Shown here: positions 35,257-43,689 of the stretch, piece by piece | Layout: the number at the start of each line of letters is the position of its first letter | Position numbering within the stretch: the first letter of the stretch is position 1 | DNA from: Streptomyces sp. CC0208 | GTDB taxonomy: Bacteria > Actinomycetota > Actinomycetes > Streptomycetales > Streptomycetaceae | Direction of reading: 5' to 3' | DNA: 64,000 bases | NCBI RefSeq assembly: GCF_003443735.1 | Contig: NZ_CP031969.1 | Coordinates: 5,704,001 to 5,768,000 of the forward strand | Program-made: the position numbers and the translations under genes | Notes under the pieces: model-generated | The model's database searches: none | Told to the model about the DNA's origin: nothing | What the model saw: only the letters and a program-made list of their open reading frames with translations

Positions 35257-36578
35257 CAGTAACTGCTCGCCTTCTCGTCAGAGACGTCTTCGGACAGATC
35301 GCGGGACATGGCGTGGGGCAACTCGATGGTCTGGGGGGTGGGTGCCGCGTGGTGCCCGGCGGGTGCGGGGGTGTGTGCCGAGGCCCCGGCGGCCGCCCCG
35401 CGTACGCGGTCCAGCAGCCGACCCGACACATGGCGCGCCCACAGGCCCCACAGCGCCTGCCCGGGGCCCTGGTCGTCCCGGGCGTTCCAGGCCAGTTCGC
35501 GGCCGGCGGGAGGGGCGGGCCGCAGCGCGGTCAGCGGCGCGTAGTTCTCGACCACGAACTCCCGCCCCGGCAGCGGCACGCCGTCCGGCAGCGGACGATG
35601 GGTCAGGTCGAGGTGCAGGGCGCGTACGACGTCCAGCCCGGCGGAGTCGGTGAAGAGCCGGAACTGCGCTCCGGGGCGTGGGTTGAAGTCGAGCAGGTGA
35701 TAGCGCCCCGTCGCGCCGCAGCGGCGGAAGTCGAGGTCGAAGATGCCGCGGTAACCCAGCTTGGCCGCCAGCCGCTCGGCGAGCAGCTGTACCTGCGCGT
35801 TGGGTGCCCAGCGACCCACCGCCGTCAGCCCGGCGCCGCGCGGCCAGGCCCGTGTCTTGACGCCGGGGCCGCCGCCGCGCACGGTCCCGGAACGGTCGGC
35901 GTATCCGTGGAAGAACCAGTCCCGGTCCGGACCCGGAGGCAGGAACGCCTGCAGCAGCAGTCGGCTGCCGGCCTCCCCGGTGCGCAGGTACAGGTCCCGC
36001 GCCTCCTGCGCCGAGCGGACCACGCTCGTGCTGCGCAGTCCGGTCCCCGGGGGCACGAGCCAGGGCCTGCTCCACTTGGCGATCACCGGGAGCCCCAGTC
36101 CCCGGGCGGCGCTCTCGGCGTGCTCGGCGCTCTCCGGGATGACCGTCTCCGGATGAGGCACGCCCGCCGCCGCGCACACCTCGGCCAGTTCCGCCTTGTC
36201 GGCGACGCGTTCGGGCAGCGTGCCCGGCTGCTGGGGCAGCAGATAGGCGGGGGCCAGTTCCTCGCGCAGCCGGCCCACCGCGATCCCGCTCGCGTCGTCC
36301 ATCGGGATCAGCACGGCCGGACGCGCGACGCCGGTCGCGATCCGGCGCAGTGCGGCGGCGATGTCACCGAGGGAGGCGCCGGGCGGCGGCGGGGGGTGGA
36401 TCTGGCGTACGAAACGGGATTGCCGTACCGGACTTCCGGTGGAATCCGCGACGAGATGGACGTGGACCCCCGCCCTGCCGAGTGAGCGTACGGCCCCCAG
36501 TGTTCCGTGGTGAAAGGGATTGCGGTCGATCCGCAGCAGGACGGCGGGAACTCGGGTGTCGAGCAGCAACACGGGCAT
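35256..36578 (-). CDS. ATP-grasp domain carboxylate ligase
   Basis: A 440-residue cytoplasmic protein of the ATP-grasp superfamily, which joins a carboxylate to an amine through an acyl-phosphate. The N-terminal domain starts PVLLLDTRVPAVLLRID, and the ATP-grasp part includes the Lys in PVIAKWSRPW and the metal-binding end GIFDLDFRRCG...YHLLDFNPRPGAQFRLF. The C-terminal about 90 residues are Pro/Ala/His-rich and probably disordered. The ATG at 36578 has a GAAGGAAA site. Similar proteins in carbamoyl-phosphate-synthase style appear in surface-polymer clusters, and this pair borders the exopolysaccharide region. The substrate is unknown. Confidence 0.83.
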   Translation of the reverse strand: MPVLLLDTRVPAVLLRIDRNPFHHGTLGAVRSLGRAGVHVHLVADSTGSPVRQSRFVRQIHPPPPPGASLGDIAAALRRIATGVARPAVLIPMDDASGIAVGRLREELAPAYLLPQQPGTLPERVADKAELAEVCAAAGVPHPETVIPESAEHAESAARGLGLPVIAKWSRPWLVPPGTGLRSTSVVRSAQEARDLYLRTGEAGSRLLLQAFLPPGPDRDWFFHGYADRSGTVRGGGPGVKTRAWPRGAGLTAVGRWAPNAQVQLLAERLAAKLGYRGIFDLDFRRCGATGRYHLLDFNPRPGAQFRLFTDSAGLDVVRALHLDLTHRPLPDGVPLPGREFVVENYAPLTALRPAPPAGRELAWNARDDQGPGQALWGLWARHVSGRLLDRVRGAAAGASAHTPAPAGHHAAPTPQTIELPHAMSRDLSEDVSDEKASSY

Positions 36579-36695
36579 TTTCCTTCGGGTGGTTTCACTC
36601 GGGCGGGCGATCGGTGCACTCGAAAGCCGTAACCACGGTGGCGTTGGTCATATTGATGTGACTGAGTGTCAGTTATCGGAGAGAAAGGAGCAGGC

Positions 36696-38009
36696 ATGTC
36701 CTCACAGCAGCGAGGGGCCCGTTCCCGACGACTGGCGGTCACCACGGCGGCGGTCGCCGCGTCGGTCGTCCTGGCATCGGGTCCCTGTTTCGCCGCGGGG
36801 ACGGCGCGGGTCGCCGATCCGCCCGCTCCGACACCCACGGTCGCCCCGCCGATCCCCGCGTCGGCGGTCACCCCGCCGGCCCCGACGATCCCGCCGGTGC
36901 CACCGGCCCCGGCCACGCCGACCTCACCGGCGAAGAGCGGTCCGGCCTTCGGCGCCTACCTCGACTATGGCCCCCGAGGCGTGGCCCGCATCGCCGAGCT
37001 CAGCCACTGGCTGGGCGGTGCCGAGCTGCGCGTCGGGCACACCTATCTGCCCGGCGACCGCTGGACCAACATCGAGGGCCGGCACGGCTTCCTCGACGTG
37101 TGGGCGGACTGGCGTACCCGGCAGGCCGACCGGATGCTGGTCCTCAACGTGCCCATGATGGAGCGCAACGAGGAGAACGTCTCCGACTCCGAGGTACGGC
37201 AGCTGCTGCGCCGGGGCGTCGCCGGGGAGTTCGACCGCCACTTCCGCGCGCTCGCCGAGCGGCTGGTCGAGCTGAAGGTGCCGGACACGGTCGTCGTCCT
37301 CGGCTGGGAGATGAACGGCACCACGTACACCCACCGCTGCGGACCCGACCCGGAGGCGTGGAAGACGTACTGGAAGCGGATCGTCACCACGATGCGCGCG
37401 GTGCCGGGCCAGAAATTCCGCTTCGACTTCGCTCCGAGCCGCGGCCGGGACGCCGTTCCCTGGACGGAGTGTTATCCCGGGGACGACACGGTCGACATCA
37501 TCGGAATGGATTCGTACGACCAGCCCAGCGGACTGTCGTTCGAGCAGCAGGTGACAGAGCCGTACGGCCTCCAGGCCCAGGTGGATTTCGCGAAGGCGCA
37601 CGGAAAGGCCATCTCCTATCCGGAATGGGGGCTTTTCCGCAACGGTGACAATTCCGAGTACATGCGGGCCATGCTCGCGTGGATGGACGCGCACAAGCCG
37701 CTGTACAACACGCTGACGGACTACTGTCCGCACGGTGTCTGGCAGTGCGCCGACAACCCCAGGTCCTCCCAGGTCTACCGGTCCGTGCTCTCCGGCCGCA
37801 CCGAGAATCCGACCCCGGAGCCGACCAAGCCCGGCGGGACCACCACACCGACCACTCCGCCCACACCGACGACTCCGGCCGTTCCCACCGCACCGGTCAC
37901 GCCCGTGCCCCCGGCCAACTGCTCGCCGCTGCAACTGGGCGACTGGGTCGAGTACTGGCTCGGCGGGAAGCTGTGCCTGCGCCTCGACTGGTGGTCGCGC
38001 AGCCGGTGA
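36696..38009 (+). CDS. Secreted GH26-like glycoside hydrolase
   Basis: A 437-residue exported protein with signal peptide (RRLAVTTAAVAASVVLASGP, cut near CFA-AG), a Pro/Thr linker, and a TIM-barrel catalytic domain. The acid/base Glu is in VLGWEMNGTTY and the nucleophile Glu in ISYPEWGLFRNGD, the pattern of GH26 beta-mannanases and related enzymes. A second Pro/Thr linker leads to a short C-terminal segment with two cysteines (ANCSPLQLGDWVEYWLGG). ATG at 36696 has AGAAAGGAG upstream. It is divergent from the ATP-grasp gene and convergent with the exopolysaccharide operon, so it may trim or process that polymer; this is inference. Confidence 0.85.
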   Translation: MSSQQRGARSRRLAVTTAAVAASVVLASGPCFAAGTARVADPPAPTPTVAPPIPASAVTPPAPTIPPVPPAPATPTSPAKSGPAFGAYLDYGPRGVARIAELSHWLGGAELRVGHTYLPGDRWTNIEGRHGFLDVWADWRTRQADRMLVLNVPMMERNEENVSDSEVRQLLRRGVAGEFDRHFRALAERLVELKVPDTVVVLGWEMNGTTYTHRCGPDPEAWKTYWKRIVTTMRAVPGQKFRFDFAPSRGRDAVPWTECYPGDDTVDIIGMDSYDQPSGLSFEQQVTEPYGLQAQVDFAKAHGKAISYPEWGLFRNGDNSEYMRAMLAWMDAHKPLYNTLTDYCPHGVWQCADNPRSSQVYRSVLSGRTENPTPEPTKPGGTTTPTTPPTPTTPAVPTAPVTPVPPANCSPLQLGDWVEYWLGGKLCLRLDWWSRSR

Positions 38010-38028
38010 ACCCCAGGCGGCGGGTCGG

Positions 38029-39126
38029 TCACGGCCCGTCGCCACCGCGCTCCCTCCACCGTCGCACCAGTTCCTTGCCCAGCCGCCGGGCGGCCACGTC
38101 GCACAGCGTCGCCGACAGCAGCGGGGCGGTGCGTCGCCGGGCCAGCAACAGCCGCTGGTTGACGACCGGTTCGGGGCGCCAGTGATGCTTGTAGGGCTCG
38201 TTGCCGCGCAGCAGGCTCAGCGTGCCGCGTCCGCCGGCACGGGTGTGCTCGGCGCACGCGTCCAGCAGCATCACCGCCACGTCCGCCTTGCACTCCCGCA
38301 GCCGCGGGTGGGCGCCGTAGAGATAGCCGCCCGCCAGCCGTCGCGACAGCAGCGTCAGGTCCACCGCCACCACGTCCTCGCCCAGCCGGAACTCGGTGAC
38401 GACGGCGTCCCCCGTGCGCACCATCGGCCCGACCGACCGCACCAGGTGGTCGCAGAACCGTGTCCGCAGATGCTCCGACGTCACCTTCCGTCCCTGCCAC
38501 TGGAGCTGGTGCAGCTCCAGCAGCCGCCGCAGCGCCGTGTCGACCTCCTCCGGCCGCACCACCTGACGCTCGACGCCGAGCGCGGTCAGCTTGCGCAGCT
38601 TGGCCCGCACCCGCTGGGCCTTCGCCGAGGGCAGCCGGGCGACCAGTTCGTCCATGGGCACGGCGGGCAGCTCCAGGCACAGCGAGTCGCTGACCCGGCG
38701 GCGCGGTCCGTGCCAGCGGTCGTAGATCCGCTCGGCCGCGCCCCCGGGCCGTACCTCACGGAAGTCGATCAGTGCGGTGCGGGCCACCGAGGCGAGCCCC
38801 TCGGTCAGCGCGGTCACCGCCTCCTCGCCGCGCTCGTCGTCCAGCAGCACGTCCCCGTAGTCGGAGATCGCCCCGCCGAGCGGCACGAGGGTCGGCACCG
38901 GACGGCGTACCCGCATCAGCGGGGCGGCGGCGACGAGTTCGCGGCCGTCGCGGACCAGCAGGAGGCGCAGCCGGCCGCGGCTGCCGTAGGACAGCCACCA
39001 CGAGTGCAGCCAGGCGTGGCTCTGGAACGGGGTCGCCGCCGCGCACCTCCCGTACAACTGGTGCCAGTCCGGGGCGAGTTCGGCGAACGCGCTGTCGTCG
39101 GTGACGAGTTCGACGCTGTACTTCAC
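38029..39126 (-). CDS. GNAT-fold protein of the CelD/BcsL cellulose-biosynthesis type
   Basis: A 365-residue protein with two GNAT folds of the FemAB/CelD kind. It starts MKYSVELVTDDSAFAELAPD and has the conserved TPFQSHAWLHSWWLSYG and LLLVRDGRELVAAAPLMR segments, followed by a C-terminal acyltransferase part (DVVAVDLTLLSRRLAGGYLY). Such proteins occur in polysaccharide operons and probably acylate a sugar or precursor. GTG at 39126 overlaps the stop of the preceding Wzz-like gene. It is the last gene of the exopolysaccharide operon. The function is inferred from context. Confidence 0.82.
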   Translation of the reverse strand: MKYSVELVTDDSAFAELAPDWHQLYGRCAAATPFQSHAWLHSWWLSYGSRGRLRLLLVRDGRELVAAAPLMRVRRPVPTLVPLGGAISDYGDVLLDDERGEEAVTALTEGLASVARTALIDFREVRPGGAAERIYDRWHGPRRRVSDSLCLELPAVPMDELVARLPSAKAQRVRAKLRKLTALGVERQVVRPEEVDTALRRLLELHQLQWQGRKVTSEHLRTRFCDHLVRSVGPMVRTGDAVVTEFRLGEDVVAVDLTLLSRRLAGGYLYGAHPRLRECKADVAVMLLDACAEHTRAGGRGTLSLLRGNEPYKHHWRPEPVVNQRLLLARRRTAPLLSATLCDVAARRLGKELVRRWRERGGDGP

Positions 39127-39773
39127 AGCTGTCCGTGGACATCGGCGGCGGTGGCCGGGCTCGGCACGGACGGTGGCCGTGCGGGTTCGTCCGTGGCCCG
39201 GCGGGGCCGGACCAGCAGCACAAGGCCGCCGAGCAGACCGCCCGCGCTCGCCCCCACCAGACCCGTCACCGCCGGGGACGCCGAGGACGGCCCGCCCGGA
39301 CGGGTGGCGCGGGCGAACTGCCGGAGCTCGACGTGGGTGTCGGCCCGGGAGTCGGTCGCGTGCCGGGTCAGCGCGCGCGAGACGGCGTTGGCCATGTCGA
39401 CGGCGAGGTCCGGGCTCGAGGAGGTCGCCGTGATCGCCACCATCGGGGCGTCCGGCGAGGTCGCCGTCTGCACGCTCGACTCCAGCGTCCGCACCGGCAC
39501 ACCCGCCCACACCTGCGCGTCCCCGAGCACCGCGAGCTGCGTGGCGACCCGGCCGTAGGCCTGCGCGAAACCCAGCGCGGTCGCGGAGTCGGACTTCTCG
39601 ATCGGTACGGCGACGACATAGCTGGTGGCCGTGTACGTCGGCGTCCTGACCAGGCCGTACGTGCCGCCGAGCAGACCGCCGGCGAGGACACCGGCCGCGA
39701 GCAGGGACCAGGCCGGCAGCGCCCTCACACGGGCGGGGGACGGGCGGCGGGGGCCGGTGGGATTCTCGGTCAT
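39123..39773 (-). CDS. Wzz-like polysaccharide chain-length determinant
   Basis: A 216-residue membrane protein. One helix near the N-terminus (WSLLAAGVLAGGLLGGTYGL) is followed by the extracellular TPTYTATSYVVAVP segment typical of Wzz/YveK proteins, and a second helix near the C-terminus (GLVGASAGGLLGGLVLLVRP) ends in a short basic tail. This two-helix hairpin with a large outer loop regulates chain length and export of Wzy-type polymers. No tyrosine-kinase partner is attached. ATG at 39773 overlaps the glycosyltransferase stop and its own stop overlaps the next start, so it is fully coupled in the operon. Confidence 0.82.
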   Translation of the reverse strand: MTENPTGPRRPSPARVRALPAWSLLAAGVLAGGLLGGTYGLVRTPTYTATSYVVAVPIEKSDSATALGFAQAYGRVATQLAVLGDAQVWAGVPVRTLESSVQTATSPDAPMVAITATSSSPDLAVDMANAVSRALTRHATDSRADTHVELRQFARATRPGGPSSASPAVTGLVGASAGGLLGGLVLLVRPRRATDEPARPPSVPSPATAADVHGQL

Positions 39774-40915
39774 GAGGAACTGACTCCGTGAGGTGACGAG
39801 GGCGAGGAATGGGCGGCCGCGTAGACGTCCATGAGCCGCGCGGCGCTGCGGGCGATGCTGTAGTGGTGGGCGGCGTCGGGTGCGGTGCGCGCGAGGGGGC
39901 CCTCGGCGCGGGCCGCCACCAGCGCCCGGGCGAACGCGTCGGGACCCCCGGTCACGCGGCGCGCGGCCGGCGCGGAGTGCGGGGGCAGGTCCTCGACCGC
40001 CGGACAGGCGGCGTAGCGGACCGGCAGCCCTGCGGCCAGGGCCTCCACGACGGCCAGTCCGAACGACTCCTCGGGGCACGGCGAGGCGAGCAGATCCATC
40101 GCGGAGGTGAGCGAGGGGAGGTCGGGGCCGGGGGAACCGTCGGGTACGCAGGGGCGTTCGCCGGTGAACAGGACGCGGTCCGCCACCCCGGCCGCGTGCG
40201 CGGTGCGCCGCAGGACGTGCTCCTCGGGCCCGCCGCCGACCAGCAACAGCCAGAAGTTGTCCGGGAGTTGGGCGAGGGCGTGGATGAGTACGTCGAACCG
40301 CTTGGCCGCCGTGAGCCGGCCGATGCCGCCGACGACGTACGCGGTCTCCGGAAGCCCGAGTCGTTGGCGGGTGCGCAGCCGCTGTGCCGGGTCGAAGCGG
40401 AAGCGGTCCAGGTCGATGCCGTTCGGGACGACCGCGATCCGCGGGCCGGGCACCCCCCAGCGCCTGAGCCGCTCGGCGACCGTGGGGGAGACGGCGACGG
40501 TGGCCCGGCCGAGCCGCTCGCTGGCCAGATACAGCGCCCGGACACCCGAGGTGAGGCTGCGCCCCTCCATCTGCGAGTCGCCGAGCGAGTGTTCGGTGGC
40601 CACCACCGCCCGGACGCCCGCGAGGCGCGCGGCGAGCCGGCCGTAGACGCAGGCCCGGTAGAGGTGGGTGTGCACGAGGTCGTAGCGGCCCCGGCGGATG
40701 AGCCGGACCAGCCGGGGCAGCGCGGCCAGGTCGCGGTTGCCGGCCATGCCGAGGTGTGTGACCCGCACCCCGTCCGCGACGAGCCCGTCGGCGACCGCGC
40801 CCGGGTTGGTGAGCGTCACGACCTCGCAGTCGACGGGCAAGTGGCGCAGCAGGAGCCGCAGTTGCTGCTCGGCGCCGCCGACGCCGAGGCCGGTGATGAT
40901 GTGCAGGGCCCTCAT
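39770..40915 (-). CDS. Glycosyltransferase family 4
   Basis: A 381-residue GT-B glycosyltransferase. The N-terminal domain opens with MRALHIITGLGVGGAEQQLR, and the nucleotide-sugar domain has VVPNGIDLDRF, GRLTAAKRFDVLI and the retaining EX7E-type region (PCPEESFGLAVVEALAAGLP). It should add one sugar to a lipid-linked exopolysaccharide unit on the cytoplasmic side. It overlaps the chain-length gene and is one base from the deacetylase gene. The donor and acceptor are unknown. Confidence 0.9.
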   Translation of the reverse strand: MRALHIITGLGVGGAEQQLRLLLRHLPVDCEVVTLTNPGAVADGLVADGVRVTHLGMAGNRDLAALPRLVRLIRRGRYDLVHTHLYRACVYGRLAARLAGVRAVVATEHSLGDSQMEGRSLTSGVRALYLASERLGRATVAVSPTVAERLRRWGVPGPRIAVVPNGIDLDRFRFDPAQRLRTRQRLGLPETAYVVGGIGRLTAAKRFDVLIHALAQLPDNFWLLLVGGGPEEHVLRRTAHAAGVADRVLFTGERPCVPDGSPGPDLPSLTSAMDLLASPCPEESFGLAVVEALAAGLPVRYAACPAVEDLPPHSAPAARRVTGGPDAFARALVAARAEGPLARTAPDAAHHYSIARSAARLMDVYAAAHSSPSSPHGVSSS

Positions 40916-40916
40916 G

Positions 40917-41669
40917 TCACAGACCTTCCACGGGACGGCGCCGCAGCCGGTGCAGCCGGTACTTGAGGAACAGGCGTACGGCGTCGTCGTTCTGTCCGAC
41001 GTGGACGCGGGGGAGGGCGAGCGGCCCGGTGAGCGGGCCGGGGTCGATGGCGCAGGCGTAGCGGTACCCAGCGCTCCGTACGGCCTCGACGGTCCGCCGG
41101 TCGAGCGTGCCGTAGGGGTAGCAGAAGCCCTCCACCGGCGCCTCGAGCAGGTCCTCCAGCACGGCCCGGCTCTCGACGACCTCGGCCTTCAGCCGGAGGT
41201 CGTCCGCCGCCGTCAGGTCGATGTGCGTCAGCCCGTGCGAGCCGACCTCGATCCCCGCCCGTGCCGCCTGCCGGATGCCGTCGGCCGTCAGGAGCGGCTT
41301 GCGGGGCCCCAGCGGGTCCCAGGCGTTGTCGCCGCCGAGCCGGCCGGGCAGTACGAAGAGGGTGGCGCCGAAGTCCAGCCGGCGCAGCACGGGCAGGGCG
41401 TGGTCGACGAAGTCGGCGTAGCCGTCGTCGAAGGTGAGTCCCGCAAGGCGCCGGCCCTCGCCGCGCGCGCGTGCGGCCAGCAGTTCGGCCATGGACACAC
41501 CCCGCACACCCCGCACGGCGAGCCATCTCAGCTGCCGTTCCAGCCGGTCGGGAGTGACGGTGATGCGGTACGGGTCGTCCGGGCAGTCCGTCACCGAGTG
41601 GTACATCGCCACCCAGGGAGCGGGGCCGGGGCGGGGCGCCGTACGGGTACCGGCGGAGTCAACGGCCAT
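40917..41669 (-). CDS. Polysaccharide deacetylase (CE4)
   Basis: A 250-residue NodB-homology enzyme that removes acetyl groups from N-acetylated sugars. The metal and catalytic motifs are LTFDDGYADF (catalytic Asp and metal Asp), SHGLTH (metal His pair) and FCYPYG. It lacks a clear signal peptide; the N-terminus is short and polar, so it may act on a lipid-linked intermediate in the cytoplasm or be released without Sec. Its start overlaps the flippase gene by 11 bases. De-N-acetylation would make the exopolymer partly cationic, comparable with poly-N-acetylglucosamine systems, although this is inference. Confidence 0.9.
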   Translation of the reverse strand: MAVDSAGTRTAPRPGPAPWVAMYHSVTDCPDDPYRITVTPDRLERQLRWLAVRGVRGVSMAELLAARARGEGRRLAGLTFDDGYADFVDHALPVLRRLDFGATLFVLPGRLGGDNAWDPLGPRKPLLTADGIRQAARAGIEVGSHGLTHIDLTAADDLRLKAEVVESRAVLEDLLEAPVEGFCYPYGTLDRRTVEAVRSAGYRYACAIDPGPLTGPLALPRVHVGQNDDAVRLFLKYRLHRLRRRPVEGL

Positions 41670-43689
41670 GCGTGAGCCTTCGGGTGAAGGTACGGGCGGC
41701 GACCCGTACGGAACGGAGGGCGGGTGCGAAGCCCCGGGCGCCCAGGGCCAGGCCGAGCAGCACGAACACGGCGGCCACGGTCGCCGCCCCCGCGAGCAGT
41801 CCCGGCAGCGGCCCCCCGGCCCGGCTCGCGACGAGCCCGCCCGCCGGCGTCGCGACCGCGGCCGCGCACACCGGCCGGCTCAGCTCCGCGAGCACCTGCC
41901 GGGTACGCACGGGGATCCCGCGCGGGACGCCCCGGTGCGTCGTCCCCATGCCGGCGAGCAGCAGCGACGCCGTCACGGTGATCCCGGCGGCGTTGGCGGC
42001 GGCGATCCCGGACACGCCCCAGGGGGCCGCCGCCCAGGCGCCGGACCACGAGGTGACGAGGATGCCCGCGGCCATCGCGCAGACCGGGTACCAGGTGGGG
42101 CGGCCCGCCGAGAAGTACGAGCGGACCAGTACGCCGACCATGGTCTGACCGAGCAGCCCGAGGGCGTACACGCGCATCACGCCCGCCGTGGCCGTCGTGT
42201 CCCGGGCGGTGAACGCGCCGCGCTGGAAGAGGAGTTCGATGATCTGCGGGGCGCACGCGATCACCGTGGCCGCACCGAGCAGCACCATGCAGGCGGCCAG
42301 CGCCAGGTCCCGCTCCACACGGGTACGGGCCCGCTCGGTGTCGCCGTCGGCCAGGGCCCGCGCGACCACCGGGAAGGTGACCGTGCACAGCATCAGCGAC
42401 AGGGTCATCGGGATCTGGGCCACCTTCTGCGCGTAGTTCAGGTGCGAGATGGCCCCGGCGGGGAGAGTGGATGCGAGGAAGCGCTCGACGAGGACCTGGG
42501 ACTGCCGGCACAGCGCGAAGAGCAGGATGGGGGCGACGAGCGCCAGGGTCACCGCCCGGTCCGGGGTCTCGGCGGGCTCCTCCCGGCGCACCGGGGAGTG
42601 GCGCAACTGCCGCCACACCGCGGGGAGTTGGACCGCCACCATGAGGGCACCGCCCGCCGCGACACCCACGGCGGCCGACCGCACCCCCCAGTCGCCGCCC
42701 AGCACGAACATCGCCGTGATGATGCCGGCGTTGTACGCCACGTAGATCGCGCCCGGCATCAGGAACCGCCGGTGCGCCCGCAGCGCCGCGCTGCAGTACC
42801 CGGCGAGCCCGAAGCTCAGCACACAGGTCGCGGTGAGCCGGGTGCAGTCCACGGCCAGGGCGGGGTCGGGCAGGCCCGGAGCCAGCGCCTCGACCAGGTA
42901 GGGGGCGGTGGCGACGATCAGCGCGGACGCGGCGACGAAGACCAGGGTCAGGCGGGGCAGGGTGGCGGCGACGAGGGCACGGACCGGGTCGCCGGGAACA
43001 CCCCGGGCACGCCGGGCCAGGGCCAGGCTGAACGCCGGGATCAGCACGAAGGCCAGCCCGTCCTCGATGAGCAGCGTGGACGCGAACTCCGGCACGGTCC
43101 ACGCCACCAGGAAGGCGTCCGTCCCGCTCCCGGCCCCGAACAACCGCGCCAACGACTGATCCCGCACCAGCCCGAGCAACGCCCCGGCGACGGACAGCGC
43201 GGCGGTGACAGCGGTGGCTTTGGCGAGGAAACGACGGGAGACGGGCGGAAGCTCGGGAACACCGTGACCCGGCCTGGCAGCGGTACGCGCCGAGGGAACG
43301 GGAAGCGGGCCGCCGACGGGGGCCTTCGTCCCGGCTCGGGACTCACCGGGGCCGGGGCGCTCGTAGGCGGGGCCGGGAGCGGAGTGGGAGCCGTGGGTGT
43401 CGGAGGCGAGGCGGGGATCCGAGCTGGAGCCGACTGCACCGGAGGCGGGGCCCGGGGCATAGTGCGAACCGAGGGACCCGGAGGTGGGGCCGGGGAAGGG
43501 GCGCCATTCGGCGGAGCGGGAGACGGGGTCGGGTTCGGAGTTGGAGCCGGGGCATCCGAAGGCGGGGCCGGAGTCGGAGCTGGAGCCGCCGCCGTCGTAG
43601 GCGGGGCCGGAGCCGGAGGGATCCGCCCCGGCCGACCCGGAGGGGCCCGTCCCGGCCGACCCGGAGGCATGAGGAGGCGTCACCGTCAT
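41659..43689 (-). CDS. MurJ/MviN-type lipid-linked oligosaccharide flippase with a disordered N-terminus
   Basis: A 676-residue membrane protein. From about residue 150 onward it has the MOP-superfamily flippase layout of some fourteen helices, beginning SRRFLAKATAVTAALSVAGA and LLGLVRDQSLARLFG, with HLNYAQKVAQIPMTLS in the middle. In a Wzx/Wzy operon it most likely flips the exopolysaccharide repeat unit. The first 145 residues are a low-complexity Gly/Ser/Pro stretch (GPAYDGGGSSSDSGPAFG), which is unusual. ATG at 43689 overlaps the polymerase stop; a later start would lose this stretch, so either length is possible. Peptidoglycan lipid II as substrate cannot be excluded. Confidence 0.82.
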   Translation of the reverse strand: MTVTPPHASGSAGTGPSGSAGADPSGSGPAYDGGGSSSDSGPAFGCPGSNSEPDPVSRSAEWRPFPGPTSGSLGSHYAPGPASGAVGSSSDPRLASDTHGSHSAPGPAYERPGPGESRAGTKAPVGGPLPVPSARTAARPGHGVPELPPVSRRFLAKATAVTAALSVAGALLGLVRDQSLARLFGAGSGTDAFLVAWTVPEFASTLLIEDGLAFVLIPAFSLALARRARGVPGDPVRALVAATLPRLTLVFVAASALIVATAPYLVEALAPGLPDPALAVDCTRLTATCVLSFGLAGYCSAALRAHRRFLMPGAIYVAYNAGIITAMFVLGGDWGVRSAAVGVAAGGALMVAVQLPAVWRQLRHSPVRREEPAETPDRAVTLALVAPILLFALCRQSQVLVERFLASTLPAGAISHLNYAQKVAQIPMTLSLMLCTVTFPVVARALADGDTERARTRVERDLALAACMVLLGAATVIACAPQIIELLFQRGAFTARDTTATAGVMRVYALGLLGQTMVGVLVRSYFSAGRPTWYPVCAMAAGILVTSWSGAWAAAPWGVSGIAAANAAGITVTASLLLAGMGTTHRGVPRGIPVRTRQVLAELSRPVCAAAVATPAGGLVASRAGGPLPGLLAGAATVAAVFVLLGLALGARGFAPALRSVRVAARTFTRRLTHGR

